Position numbers and translations under genes: made by a program
In this document: piece by piece, positions 29,400-44,600 of the stretch
How positions within the stretch are numbered: position 1 is the first letter of the stretch
Layout of the letters: every line of letters starts with the position of its first letter
NCBI GenBank assembly: GCA_032173965.1
Contig: CM063294.1
Coordinates: 4,510,452-4,574,451, forward strand
Reading direction: 5' to 3'
Length of the DNA stretch: 64,000 nucleotides
Source of the DNA: Sitta carolinensis
Taxonomy: Eukaryota > Chordata > Aves > Passeriformes > Sittidae
The notes under the pieces: generated by a model
Databases searched by the model: none
What the model saw: the letters and a program-made list of their open reading frames with translations, nothing else
What the model was told of the DNA's origin: nothing

Positions 29400-32300
29400 T
29401 CGGCAACATTTCCATTTCAGATGTTCACAAGCACTTTACTGAGTTCAGTGAAAAAGTTTATGCTAATCTTCTACTGGTTTTGTTCTTAGCAGCTGGTTTC
29501 AGAGCTGACTTTACTGAGCCAGCTGTAGTGAAATACTGCACAGACAGATTGTCCCCACACTGCACTCCAGATCTTACATCTCCTTGCTCCTCACCATCAA
29601 ACAGCTGTCCATGATGCAGCACACACTGGACTAACAGCAGTGGAATGCCTGCATGTTCCACTGGGGAGCCAGGCTCAGCTCCAGCACGGCCTCTCCCTGC
29701 CCAGCCGTGCAGCTCCTGCTCCTGCAGGTCACCAGGTGAGCCAGGAAGAAAGGGAGCAACCTGGCACCACTTCCACTCTTTGGCTATGAAGACCTGGGGG
29801 CACAATTCCTTTGTCCATAACTCTCAATTTCACAGCAGTTTAAAGGCTTCTTTGGGGCTGATACTGATACATTTTCTCAAATCAGTGTAAGAAAGGTAAT
29901 AATTTCTGTCCCGCTCTCTTTGCACGGTGTAGGGGATTGTGGGCAAGTGACCACAAGGCAGCCTGTCCTAAACACCTGGAGTGATCATGAGTGGCAATTG
30001 GTGCCCCTTCTTTCTTAGTGTCACCTTGCACACCCAGAAACATTGTACAGACCCTGGTCTTTTACTTGGAACTCACTGTAACACAAAAAATCTCTCTAGG
30101 ACAAAGCAACCCTCAGCTCCTTTATGTGGTGCTTAAGCCTGCAGTCCCTTTGGTCAAGTCCAGCACAGAAGGAAGTAAATATTGCTGGATGCACATTCTC
30201 TACATGTTTCCATGCCACTGCAGAGACCCAGAGCTGTCATCACTGGCTGTTTCTCAGTGTGGATTCCCCAGCTGCACTGGGACACAGCTGCTTCTGCCCA
30301 CCCAACTCCTCAGCACTGTGAGAAAGCTGCAGCAAAGAACAGGTCCCAGGAAGGCTAAATGAATCCGTGGGCATTAGGCAGTTTCTTTGGACAATCTAAA
30401 AGGCATTAGGCAGTTTCTCTGGACAAAACACATTTGTTCAAGTAGTTATAAGGACAAAAAACTTAAAGCTGACTTACAAGCTGGATACAAGTGAGGAACA
30501 GCTCTTTTTGTTTTGTTGTTTTACAGATCAACAAGTGACTCAACTCCTGAAAGGATTTCTGTTCTGCAAACCTCTCCTCTGGTGTGAAGACTCAAATAAA
30601 AACAATAACTCTATTTAAACAGCATGTTCCCTTAAAACAGGGACTGAGCAGAAATAAATCATTTTAAAAATAAATAAAAAGAGAAAATCAAAAACAACAA
30701 AATCATCCAAGCCACTTAACTGTGACCCATCTAGACCTAGCTGGAGTTGTCTGGACCTGCAATTCTGTGCCAGACACCTGCTGTAAGATCACTTCTCTGC
30801 TTGCTTTGCCCCTAAATCTCACTAAGCAATGGGTAACTGCAGTCCAGCTAAAGGTGATGTGCATCTGCTGTTTGGAACTTGTGGGTAAGCCAATCTTAGC
30901 TCCAGCTTCTGACCTAGATTTGCAGGGTTCAGCTTCTGGGATACCAGAGCCTGGCATGGCAGAAGAAAGGTTACTGGATGGTGCTGGCTCTTGGGCTAAA
31001 GAGCTCCCACAGCAGATTTTGTAGTGCTCCCTGACTCTGCCATGGTGCTGCAAGAATTTAAGAAAAGCTGAAAGCCATGTCACAGCTTTTCATTCCCCTC
31101 TTCATGTTTCTACCAGGTCAGAGGTCTTGCTGTGGTTCATGGGTCTATTCAGTCCTTGTGGAACTTGTCTGTAAGTTGAACAGCAATCTGCCTTCAGGGG
31201 TTTACCAGGGCAGTCACGATGCCAGTGACACCAGAACTGACTTTGGACAAACAAGAGAATCTCACTTAACCTTAGGGATGAAGTGGATGCAGTTAAGATT
31301 AAGACACTTGCAATTTAAAGCCACAGTTTAATCTACAACCCTCTGCTGGAGTTATTCTGCAAACTGTAGGAATATCACTTTGAGAATAAGAAAAGTGACA
31401 GATTCTGGGACAGAGTTTAGCATTTCCAAGACCACCATGTCACTAAGATTGCAGGAGAAACATGCAAGCAAGAATGCAAGAAGGTCTAGGTTATTAGAAG
31501 AAGCTGGTTTGCCACTGCTGTAACAAGCAGTCCTTCATGACTGTTTTTGCTATAGTTTATAGTCTGTCCTGTGTGAGGCAGAGAGAATCAAGCTGCTTTT
31601 CTATAGGGAACAGGAGCAGGTAGCCTAAAAAGCTTTCTGCTATGCCTGTTTGCTGGATCATATTGCTGCAGGATGAGACCCAAACCATTCCACCCTCAGT
31701 TTACACTGTGGCAGCTGCAGCTGATGTGCTGAATATTCTGGAGTTCTTGTTATCTAGAACATGCTTGTGTTTCCCCATGTGGACAGCCCTGGTCCAGGAC
31801 AGAACTGATTTCTCAAAGTCTGTTGAAGCAATGTGAAGGAAGGTGGTTTATGTAATGGCACAACCAAGTTCCATCTCATCTCTGGGGAGAGACTGATGGC
31901 ATATCTTACACCAGCACTGGCAAAAAGGGGACAGAGGTCTTCAGGAGTAGTTAAGGCAACACTCAGGCAAGGGTCTATATCCTGAGTGAGGTCTGGATAT
32001 CCACAATAGCTATTAACCCTAAACTTTCTTTGGTTATGGGATTATGTCCTTTACTGGTATTTGAACAAAATCAGACTAAGTTTTTAACATGGGGCTCAGC
32101 TGATAAACAGACACTACAGAGCTCTGAGTCCTGCAGGCTGCACATATTTGAGAACATCCATCGAGCAGGAAAGACAAGCCAAACATCCCTCTAAAATTTC
32201 TCTCTCTAAAGGATATTTTGGAGTAATGTTCATATTCCCTGCTGCATGAGGAAGGGTGATTTGGTAACAGCCTACTAGACACAGACGAGGAGGGGAGATG

Positions 32301-32650
32301 GCAAGGGATAATGCCCAGAGTCTGGCATCAGAAGCCACCACCAGTGACAACCCAGGGGTACCCCAGCTGCAGCTTGTGTCCACACTCCTGCACCCCCCTT
32401 CAGAGTTCACACACACATACTCACCAGAGCAGTTCTTCTAGAGCATGGCAAGAAACCAGCAAAGGATGTCTGAGGAGACAAATTCTTGGAGGCTGTTGAA
32501 GAACTTGGATTAGTTACACAGCTGCTGGGTTGAGAGGCCTTCCCCTGCTACTTGCAGCTCCAAACAGGATGTGAAGGCAGAGTTCTGGCTTGGTTTCTCT
32601 TGCTGTAGAGCAAACATTACCCTGGTGCAGAGAGAGTCCTGAACCACTAG
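29400..32650. other. Unclassified GC-richer intronic block
   Basis: This stretch is less AT-rich and less A/T-run-rich than its surroundings and has several medium open frames on both strands (for example 30703-31083 minus and 29991-30362 plus). I recognise no protein motif, LTR ends or CR1 words in it. It may be an old, decayed mobile element or simply unique sequence. Confidence 0.3.
30370..30426. repeat. Local 25-bp direct duplication
   Basis: The 25 bases at 30370-30394, starting ggcattaggcagtttct, recur at 30402-30426 with one T-to-C change. The period is 32 bp. Confidence 0.9.
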
Positions 32651-35600
32651 GATCTAGGTTGTCAGTTCTCTACTGCAGACTCTTTTCAGTTCCTCCTCGT
32701 AAAATAGACAGACTGGTGTATTTCCCTTCAGAGTTATTTGAGTCTCTGGGCACAAAGACATGCAGACTGGAAAGGTTTTTGAATTTGCATCTACAATGCT
32801 TCTCTGTCCAGGACCAGGTCAAAAGCAATGCCCTTACATTATTCTTATTTTGCAAACAGCTCAGCTTTAAATTCAAATATACATTGTCAAACATGGCAGA
32901 GGAAGAATATAATTTTTGGTCCCATCTAATTTTTTAATGTGTGTACTACAGAATTTTGTGGTGAGATGCCCATGACAAAACTGCACCAAGGGGTGGTATT
33001 TGGGTAAGGGCCAGAATGGTTATATCCATAATGCTTGCAAGCCCTCATCTTGCATAGAAACCACATTCTTCTTACCACAAGCTGGTGTGCAAAAAAGATG
33101 AGCTTGGCTGTTTGTTCACCATGAAAATAGCATGGAAAGTCAGGACTGAGTGTTCAAGGGTGTACTTAAGACTGAACTAAAAGAGCACTTGGAAATCATC
33201 TGCAGTGCCTGAGTACTGCTGACTGTTCCATCAAACAATTTTTACAGGATTAATTGACAAGTTACTACTCATGGAAGAACATTTTGTGACTGATCATAGA
33301 ATTTCAACAAATTCATGGAATGAAAATCTGTAAAGACTACTGAACACAAAAAGACTTCATCTGTTGTAGAAAGTCCTAGCACAATTTATCTCTGGAACCA
33401 GAAGAATTTAGTGGAGAAGCAAAAAAGACAAAATTTTTACTCAGCTATGTGCTGAGTTACCATCATAGCTGAAATCCTGGGTGAAATGGAATTTTGGTCT
33501 CAGCCATTACAGCTTTACTTCTCTCTAAACAAACAAACATATTCAGAAAAAAAAAAATTCTGAAGAGACACTATTTATACTCCTATGTAAGACATGTTCA
33601 GCCCTTGTTGAACTGTCCAGAATTTTGCCACACCTAAGAAAAATATTTATTTTTATCTGTAGGTGCTCTTTTATAGGGGTAGGAAGTAAATTTCAGACAC
33701 AAAAATTCACTGAACTGATTTGGGCAGTCTTGCTATTCTCTTTGGACACGGGATTGCACAAATTCCTTGTTATATAAAGGAGTGAAATCCATGCTTGCCT
33801 AATGAAACTCAAGTTGTTTGTTTTTTTTTCACTGACCACCAGGAATTGAACTGAAGACAGATGTAGGTCAAACTTCTTAGCCTGAGCCCTACCAGCCACC
33901 CTTCTGGGTGCAGTTCCTCTGGGAGAAAATTAATTCAGACTCTGTAATACCTCACACTTGGACTTCCTTTTAGCAGAGATTAGGCTGCTACTGCTGAGAG
34001 ATTATGCATGATTTTGCCAACATATAAAGAAGATGGATTCCAGCTTTTGACAGTCTAATCTGAAGCCCATAAATGCACTCCAGGTCAGCTCCAAACTGGA
34101 GCAGAAATAGAGGAAAGAGCCAAGACAAATGTTGTGTACAGCTGCCTGGTTCCTAACCTGATAGATGAGAGCAGAGTCACACTGTACTGGCATTTTTCTT
34201 TTTTTGGTCTTTATGTTGGTGATGCATATGCAGCATTTAGAATACACAGATTAATTTCTCCTCAATGGACAAATTAGATTAATAAGTAAGTGGGTGAAGA
34301 TGTGTTTTACTGCTGCAAGAGTTGAATCCTAAAACTGTCTACTGAAGCCCCAAATAATCTTAGATTCACTGCAATAGCTACAATTGAATTCCTGTTCTCC
34401 TAAAATAAAGTCATACCTATTTATGTATAAACAATCTTAATCTAAATGGCTTAAAATCAACAAATCACTATACCCAAAGGAATTGAAAGCATTTGCATTT
34501 TAGAAAATCCCAGTTATTAAAAAATTAATTTCTGTCAACTTGATTCAAAATGTTTGCTCGAGACTTCAGATTAATATTATAAACAAAAAAGCACTGAAAT
34601 ATCCCTTGTTTTTATTATACATCCCATATTATTACACCAAACATTTGCCCTTAATTATCATATCCCTTGTTACACCAAGCATTTGACGACAAGACATTTC
34701 TAAAAATTAGAAGACACGTAAACTACTTAGTTGTAGTCTGCAAAAAACAATGGTTTTGTTTGACAACACTTCCCTTCATATTTTCTGTTTAAATCTATTT
34801 TAATCAGTTGGGGGCACATTTCACTACTTGTCTGCAAACCTATTAGTTTTTGCTGAAGTTCATTTGTGGATATGAAAATCTGAAATAACTTCTAAGACCA
34901 CTCCCTGGTTTATGTTGTTTCTCTTTTACTGGTGTATGCTCATTTTACACTACTCTCCTTGCGAGAAGCTGCTCCACCCTAGCAAAATCAGGTCCAAGAA
35001 AACCAAGATGGAATGAGACACTGAATGAATCCAAGAGTGTTTTCTCTTTGTGCCTCACAAACCTGCTATTTGCACAGTCAAGAAAAGTGGTGTTTGACTA
35101 GCCTGGCTGCTCTTCAGAGATCACTAAATTCATTAAATCCCATCAGGCTGAAATGTTCCTAAGACCAGTGACAATTAGAAAGATCTACAAAGTCTATTGG
35201 GTTGCTCTAAGAGCTCATGCTCTTCCAAGCAGAAGTTATCTCCTAGAAATTCACCCAGAAGCAGGAGAATGAACAAGTATGAAAAACTGTCACTGACATG
35301 AGGTGGTTTAGTAGTTCCTTCAAGAACTGCTTTGATTCCAGAACCCAGCACTAATTTAAATGGTTCCAGCCCAGTGCTGCTCTGCCCTGGCAGGCACCAG
35401 GGCAGCACCAAGAGGGAATGTCTCTGGCAGCAGCCAGGCTCTGCTCTCCCTGCTGCAGCTGCCCAACCCCAGCCCCACCAAGCTCTGCCACACTGCACAT
35501 CAGCCAGCCATGAGGAAACCCACAGAAGGATTTCCAGAAGGACAAAAAACACATCAGGTGTGTCAAATCTCTGACATTCAGAAACCATTTGGGGAAAAGC

Positions 35601-38600
35601 AGCACATGCTGACTTAAGCACTAAAGTATGGATGCTTTAATTAAGCTGGGGTGAATTTAATTGCTTTAGTTAAGTGGAAATCGGGTTAAAAATGATGCAG
35701 ATCATGCTGGGGTGTGTTAAAAACATGACATATGAGTTGGATGAATCGATAAATTAAAACTGCACAGATGTTTTAATTAAACCCAGGAAACTTAACGAAG
35801 ATCACTAGAGACTTTTAAGCCTATGATTAATTCAATTCATTTAAAATACCTGTAGAGATATGGGGATGCCTCCATTTTGGGAGTTATAGAAGTTCTCAAT
35901 CGATAAGTACTTAAGCTACTCTACAAAAAAAAATGGCATGATTTTTATAGAAGTGACTGGACAGCATTAACTGCACAATTAATATTTACATTCTTCTGAA
36001 CACTCAGCAAACTTTTGCTTTGGCCCAAATTTATCACAAAGGCCATATTTTTTCTCATGCCTTCAGTGTGAGCCTATCTGTCAAAAGGAAAACACTTGCT
36101 GTTCCCTCCTCTACCATTGTACAAAGAATCTGTTTCCATTAGATGATTGCTTTGCTTAACAACTGTTACAAAAAATCTATGTAAGAAATACAAATGTGTC
36201 TTCCCATACTAGCACCAATTTCCAGAAACAAAACAATATTTTAAAATGATCACTTTGAGGTTGCTCAGTTGGTACAAGTAAATTTTGCTTGATTATTTAA
36301 CCCCTATAATATTTTCAGTAACAATAACGATGCAGTCCATAAGAATCAGGAAATCAAAACTAAGCCAATATCAAATACCTCAGAACTGTTTTAATGGTGG
36401 ATTGAGAGGACTAAAGTCCCATTGCTTTTGAGAAGATGAGCTTAGACAATCTCGCTAACCACCAATAAAGATCTTAGATAAAGATTCTGGAGTGCTGCAG
36501 GGAGAGGGGATGAGACCACTTCTGTCACACTGAAGAACTCACAGCTGCACATAGAAAAAAGAATTTCAAGGGGCATAAAATAAACTACAATTTGGAGATG
36601 GAGACAAAAGAAGACATTGGAGTGTACTGGCACTTGATAAATCAGCTAGCTGTGCCAGGAGTTAAATGTCCTGAGGACTTTGTCCTGTCAGTACATTCTG
36701 GATTCAACCCTTGGTCAGCCTGGTTGTTTTTCTCCACCATGGCAGAAGCTCTGCCAGAGTCACTCCTGTGCTGAGGGAAGCAGCTCCCCACACAGCAGAT
36801 GAACATGATCTGCACCAGCCCAGCTCAGGTCCTCCCTCTCTGCCACACCATTACAGAGCAGCACAGCTCAATCTCTGCCACGTGCATCAATGCATTCAAG
36901 GAAATGGAAGTTCCCTTGCTCTGGGTCTGACTTACCACAGAAGAATGAGACTGACCAGTGTGCCACTTATTTTGTGCCTTTGAAAAGTAAGGAAAAAACC
37001 CAAAGCAACCAAACCAACTCTTTTTCTGTGAGTAACACAGAATCAGAGCTGTGAAATTCCTGCTTTAGATGTAAGTAGTGAAGTCGATACAAGACCATGC
37101 AGAGAAACAAGTTTTAACTTCCTACCAACAGATGGAAACCAACAGATGTTGAAATCAGCTACTGTCACAGACAAGCATGTAGATATTCTTTCGTATGTTT
37201 TGATAACTTCATCACTAGGAAAACTGCGGAGGAGGGCAAAACTAAATTATTTCAGAGGTTTCAGTTGTTGTCTCAGTGGAAAGAGTCAGTGAGGAATCAG
37301 AGACGTGATGCTTCAAGCTCACAAAAAGCAGCAGTAAGGACAAAGACCAAATACCAGACATTCCCTTTCAAACGTAAGTGTTATCCATAACAGAAAAGCA
37401 CGAACAGCACAGAGTCACTCAAGCTTCTAGAAGAAGGAACAAAGAAAGTGAAATATTTTGTCAAAGATTTTTAGTAAGTTTTACACCCTTCCCAGTGAAT
37501 GCTGTAAAAACTACTGGTCCTCTGGTAGTGGCTTAGCTCTGGCTAAACATCAGTGCAGTAGATGCAGGACTGCACCCACAGGCTGCAGAATTCAGGGTAT
37601 TTAAAATGCAGGGTGCTTTGATCTCATTTTAGTTACTATTATTTGCCTCGTTAAATTTACCAGAAAAGTTAAATCAAAACATGTTTAACTGCACACTTCC
37701 ACATTAGCTACAGATATTTAAACACTTTTCTACATGTGAATTGTGTTCTTTTTTTACTGTTTGAGAAAGTGAAGGGGGAAACAGTTAACTGAATTTACTC
37801 TTACTGAAGTAAGGACTAAATATAGAAAAATAAATTGCAGTTTCAAATCCAGATATAGTGTAGATGTGAAAAAAGTCATGCATGCTGAAGTCTGAAGCTA
37901 TGATTCAGGGCTGTTTCTGTTATTCAGGGAGGGCAAATGTCTAAGGATGTCTGAAAACAGCTGTATTTCTAGAATGTGATTTACAATACTACTTAATCAT
38001 CATTGCTTCAATGACATTTACCATCATCACAAGGACTCCAAGATGATCCCAACACAACTGCAAAGATGAACCCTTAGAACTTAATGAAATAAGCAAACAC
38101 CAGCACAATTCCAGGGAGACAAAGCAAAGTAAAACCAAAATGTAGATTGCAAGACAATTAGATAAGCAAAGCAATTAAGCACAAAAACAAATTACAAAGC
38201 ATACAGCACAGCGAGCACAATTCAGCTCAGCAGAGCAGAGTGGGAGCAGAGAAATTCCTGGCCACCAATAGAACTACTGTGAAGGAAAAAAGCTTTTTGG
38301 CTTGCCAGAATTAAGCTGCACAATGGTTTTTGTCCTGCATGTATTTATATGAATGCCCACTTCCTTGCTGCACTCAGAACCTTTTGAAATATTCTACTTA
38401 TTGGAACTCCATTGAAACAGAAAATACTTGTGCAAATAGATGTGTTTGTGCTGCACATGTATAAGTAGGGAAGAAAGAGAAATAACTGATAATACAGCAG
38501 CCTTCAAAGGCAGCTGTGAGAGATCAAATGAATGTACCCAGTTTTTATTAAGTATGAAATTACATAATGCTGTTGAAGAAAAATCCATTAATAAGATTTT

Positions 38601-41600
38601 ACTGTGTTTCCATGTGCTTTCCATCTTGGACATAAGCAAAGCAAACTTTCTTACAATACTAAACCAATAAAATTTGTTTCCAGCTCAGCTACAGTACTTA
38701 CTACCTCTGTCTCTCTTTGGTCTCTGAGTTTCTCCAGCTGGGGTAGTGAATGATCACATAAAAATACCTGAGTGTTTGCTGAAATCAGAGACTCACAATT
38801 CCTTACATGTCCCATTTTCACCTATCATGTTTTGTCCATCATTGGCATCAGTGACTTCTGTCAAGTATTTTCTTCTTCCTTCATTACTGAATTCCTCAGT
38901 ATTCCCCATTATTTGTTTTCTTAATCCTTTTAGCTTTGCCTGAAATTTTCCCCAGCAGAATAAATCTGCCTTCTTACCTGCACCACTATTCTACAAGCTC
39001 TGGGAAAAGGAATCATACATAATTTCCAGTTCATAGGTTGGAGCATGAATTCAGAAACATATGAAAGGACAATGTAATTCACATGCACAAATTTGCCTGT
39101 ATGTTTGTTTACTGGTGGTTTAATACAGAAAACATACTAATACATTGCCACATGAGATGCAACTATTAGGTGCATTTAACAACATTAAATACATTCCTTT
39201 AAAAAATTTACAGCATTTTTTGTTGCCCTGTAGAGGTCCAACCATAACAGAAAGAATGAAGGATGTGCTTCTAAACAACAGGAGAATCCCCACTTAAAAT
39301 GATTCAGGACAAGATCTTTTGCAAATAAATTCTTTATAACCCTAAATTCAATGCTGGAATCAGCAGAAACTTTAAGAACAATGTGAAGTTAATATTTTGC
39401 ATATTGAAACCTATATTCTTAAAGTCTGTTTCCTCAAGCATTCCCAATGCTACAAGCAGCTCCTGGGTTCTATTTCAACTCTGCAAATACTCTCCTACAA
39501 GGAATGCAGAGGGCAGGAGCCCCATTTGCAGCCTGGTGCAGAGGAGGGAGCAATCTGAGTGCTGCTAATCCCATGGTCAGTCTACACTGCACTAGAGGGA
39601 CAGGTTCCTAAGCAGCAGGGAAATGTTATGATGTTAAATGCTTTGTGTTGTAACAGAAATTTAACAAGGCATCTGTTGTGGAATTCCAGAGTCCAGCCCC
39701 TGCAGCCCCCTGCTCTTCCCTGTGATCTCCAGGAGGATCCATGAGGATTGATGAGGGGAGCTGCAGAGCAGACACGATGGCTCCTGCTGCCTGCATGCCC
39801 AGAGCCCCCTCAGGAGCCATGGCCACTAACAATCTGAAAGAATTCAGCCTGTGACCCCTCCAGCCCCTGGCTCCTGTTTAAATTGCCAATTAGAAAGAGC
39901 TGCAGTGATGGATTTTGTGTTGGCTCTCCTTGTGTACCTGACACTGGATCAAAGCTACCATCTCATTTCATGCAGGAAAGCTAGCAGCTGATAGACAGCA
40001 ATGGCTGTCAGTCATTGTCAAAATAGATTACACATCTATTTATTTATTCTGTAATTAATTTTAGGCAGAGTTAATGGCACAAGTCTCTTTTTAGGGTGTA
40101 ATGCAGTTCTGTAAAACTAAGAAAAACAAGGGCAGGCAGGCAATCACTGCCATGTACATAAAAATCTGGAAGGCAACTGAGGACATGACCAGTTTGCAAG
40201 AAATGAAAATAGCCTGCTAATAAAACTTGAGACTGGGAAAACGAGAAAATTTCTAACAGAGGCATTTTAAGGTACTGAGTCAGAGAGGTGGGAACTGCTG
40301 GAGGGGAACACTGCCAAAGACAGCCTTGTCTGTTCAAGTATCAAAATGATGCTTCCACCCACTGTGAGGGAAGATTTGAGTGACAAGCCAGGGCTGTGCT
40401 GCTGCTGCAGCACGCACAGAAGTTGGCACACATACACACATAAATACACAAAACCCAAAAACAAACCCACCCAGAAAGAGATACAAAGAGAGAAGCTGAA
40501 CATGCTGAATTCTGTCAACTGCAAGAAAGGATGTGAGATATGTGTGGGTGACAAGTCAGGAATGTAGCATTTCCAGAGAAAAGCACACGGTTTTTTTAAT
40601 TCCTTCAACAGTACAGTATGATACATGCTATGATTATGAACATCTAAAATGCTTACCAAGAGTTATATCTTCTCTGATTTATATTTTTTTCCCTACCTCA
40701 CTTCTCAGCCCTGCCCTGCATTCTTGCTCTATCAAAGTGGAAAATACCATCATTCTACCTTCCATTAAGGTTCATAGTCGGGATTTTTTTTCTTTTTAAT
40801 CTCATTTTCTTGCTTCACATTCAGGCACTGACAAAGTTTTTACAGACTTTTTTCTGCATTGCATCTCTAGGTCAGAATTTTGCCATAGCTTTCAGTAAAT
40901 AAAATCTACATTATATAAACACCTCTTTCTCCACATTGATAAAATCAGTCTTCTTCAGTCATGTCTACATGCAACACTGCTTCAATAATCATATTGTTAA
41001 TTTATTAATCTAACCCTCAGCTGTGTGGCTCTTCTTTCCCAGTCTTGTTTCAGGTTTTTTTATCTTATGGAACATGAACTTCATGCTCTAACTTCATTTA
41101 CAGACCCCCTGCACTCCACACTGCTCACTGCTTGAATTCTGACTTCAGCCTTTCTAGGGTCTAGCATCTAGAATAGGATGCTTTTGAAAGTCAAATTTTA
41201 GAACTGCATTTTCTGTTTCCTATAATCAGTCTCCCCTCTGAAGGCCCCATTTCCTCTCCATTATCCACAAGATGTTATCTGCCCCATCACCCCTCTTTAA
41301 AACTGCTTTTACCACAGTGTTCCCCCACGCTGACCACAGCCACACTGCTGCTAAGTGTGTTATAATGCAGTTATAACACTGCATTATCACCATTTTTTCC
41401 TCTCTCTTCATATCTGTCAGTTGGCTCCCATTCATTCCCTTTGTATTGAGGTAGCACATCCCTGGAATTAGGTGCTGCTTTTATTTATTTGCATTGCATG
41501 TAAATGATTAACCACAATAGGTCACCTTTAACTTATATTATTGCTCAGGACAATATCTCAATAATGCCACAAACCTGGCATTTTTCCTACACTGCTGTTC

Positions 41601-44600
41601 CTCTCCAGCTCTTTGCTCTGCCATCCCATCTCATGATGGCCACGTTTGATCCCCCTCCCTCACCTGTCTGATCCAAAACCTGTCACTGCATTTGCAGCAG
41701 TCACTGGAATAGTTCAGGACCCATTCCCCAGTTTGACTGTGCCAGGGAAGGCACAAAGGTTGCCCACCCCAGCTCCCACCTCTTCTGTGAGCCCATGGCC
41801 ACGGGCAGGACAGGCAAGGGAAAAGGGGATTCAGTGTCCCCTCACCTTTTCCCTCAGGCTCCAGGGAGCTTCTGTCTGCTAAAGCTATTTCCACTTCCTA
41901 AAATTTCTAGCCAAGTTATGATGACAAAGAGTTTCCCTGACTCAGGCAGAGGAAATACACACCCTATCCATTACCAGCATGTGCTGGACATCACTCCCTC
42001 CCGTGGGCCATGAGCTCTACAGCAAGGAACTGAGTTATTCTGCAGGACGCACCCCAAATTTCATGTTGTCCCCCAGAATCACTCCCAGAACACTGTGTGC
42101 CACTGGGGGCACTCTGGACATGGCACAAAGAGAGCAGTTTCAAGCAGTTTATTCAATGGATGAAGAACATTACTTAATCACTGTTGTCCAAGCAAGGAGC
42201 CTCTGAAAAGCCTCAGAGCTTTTCAAGATGATTCTCAAACAACTGAAATTAGATAACAACTGAAAAAATGAAAGAGTTGCTACTTCTAGCAATTATACCT
42301 TACTTACCAAATAATTTACAGCTTTTTACATTTTTTATACAGAGATTAATAGCCCACACATAACAAAGAAAATGGCAGTGGTAGGAACTCTTACTGTGGT
42401 GCAAACAGCAAATCCATTAGAATAAATTTAAAGAGAGAGAGACTACACTTTACAGCTTTGTAACTATTTCAAACTAAATAGATGTTGCAAAAGAAATAAA
42501 AAGAAATTTAAAAAAACCTACCCTTCTTTTTATACTTATTAAAGTGGCGCCGTCCTTTGCCAGTAAGCCAAAAACAAACAGAATGAAAATAAAATAATGA
42601 AAAACCCACACAAGGAGAACAGGAAAAGAAATTGCGAATAACATAAATCTGAATAATTAGTGTTCTTAAAATCAGATTAAAAAGTCAACTGATCAAACAT
42701 TGCACAATTTCTGGTTTTAAAAAAAAAAACCCAAAGCCTTCATTTCATTTAGATTAAAATATTAAACATGTTTCTTATTACATAGCATAATCAACTAGAA
42801 GTATCTGCTAAATGGCAACTTCATGGCAGTTGACATAAGCTACTTGACTCCATTTTTGTCCTTCTTTCACAAATTGGACACCATCTCTTAGCAGGCTATG
42901 CTCATCATATCAATGTAGAAATCCCATGTGATGCTGCATTGTTCACCTTTTCAGATTAGCTAAAGATGTTTATGATGCAAATCCAAGTATTTTAAAATGC
43001 AAAATTAAAGGAGGCTCTGCTCACAGTTGCAAAACAGTATTTGACAGTGTCTTTGGAAGTGGTTTTGTTAAAGGAGTGGAAGAGTTGCACGCCCTTCAAG
43101 TATCTTAGGAGATGAAATGAAATCATAGCCAAGTCTGAGTCGCTTCTAGGAACTCGACTCATTGTAACACTGGATTCTGTTCCCACGTGGTGAAAGGCAG
43201 GACACGACAAAGGATGCCTGCCTGCAGATTCACCAGAGACCTCGAAAATCCAAACTATGATCAGACATAAACAGCAAGAATTCTAAGCAAAAAGGACTTG
43301 ATGTACTTCAGTGGTTATATCAGATAGGCAGAAAAACAGAGATGAATAGAAAAAGGTGACAACACACCAAAAAATTAAGATAATCACAGCTGCATGTCTG
43401 ATTCTTTAATTGATCCTTGGCCAGAGCATCACTTTTCACCAATAACTCCTACACGTAATTGTGGACAAGAGGTTACTCACAGTGCAGTTCAATTCACAGC
43501 AAATCTTCCACTGCCTTTAACTGTACACACTTGCTTTATCAGGACACATCTCCACATGGAATTATCCTTTGATTATCAGATTTCCTTTTTCTTTGTATGC
43601 CATATCTTAGCCACACGAGATCAAAATGTATCATTACCTTTTTTGTATGTCAGATGAAATTCTTTAACCTTAATAAGGTTAAACTCCAAAGGGAATCTTG
43701 CCTAAGCAAGAATGGAGTAAATCTGCTGATTCTGAATGCCTGATAATAAGCTATTTCCACAGAATGAGAATGAGATACCCCACGCAGTGTTTGGCAGGAG
43801 TGTTGGAGAGAGTGAAGTTTGTTCCCTCACAATCAGGCTATGAAAGTGTGTTACAGCCTGTGGGTTGGGACAAAAGTTCATCCCTTTCCAATAATTTTTG
43901 CAGTGTTTTCTTGAAGCTAATGGATCTGAAGTCAAATCTGGGCTGTCTCTCACAGCTTTCCTTCATTTTTATCTTTGAGGACCACATGGGTGGAGGGGTC
44001 CCTGTGCACTGCCTGCAAATGGTTTGCAGAGACTCCTCACATGTCCCACTGCCTCTGATGGCCTCAGGGTCAGCCCTGGGATAAAGAATCCTGTTTGCTA
44101 TCTGTCAGACTTGGGCTTCACACAAAGGGAAGCTCACAGACTCTTGTTACTGCATGGACCAAGTTCTAAAAGCCATCTGAGGAGCTTGTTCACATTTTCT
44201 CCACATTCCTCTATTTGAGTCATGCCTCAAGTTATTTTATGGTGGAGAAATGAGATACTGAAAGATGCATTGCAAGGGAAACAATAATTGAAAAAAATCA
44301 AATTGAAAAAAGACATTATCCTTCCGTACTTGCAACAGTTATAAATTTAACATTATGGTAGATGTACCTTAAACATGTGTCCATACATGTAATATGATAT
44401 AAAAGATGCAATTCTCTATCTCCTTTTACTGTGCTTTACCCTGCACAGAATCCCAATTTTGATTTCTGTGTTCTGAAGCTGCTCTCACATATGAAGAGCA
44501 TTCAAGTAAGCAGAAGAAGCTGTGGCTGTGAGGACAGGCATGGAACAGGTGAGGCAAAAAGCCCTGGCAGCCAGCTCTCAGGGTAACACTGTGCAGCTGA

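Noticed and set aside
29458..29805. 115-codon minus-strand frame at 29.46-29.8 kb as a possible exon or retroviral remnant.
   Set aside because: No teneurin similarity, no plausible splice pair in frame, and no retroviral motif.
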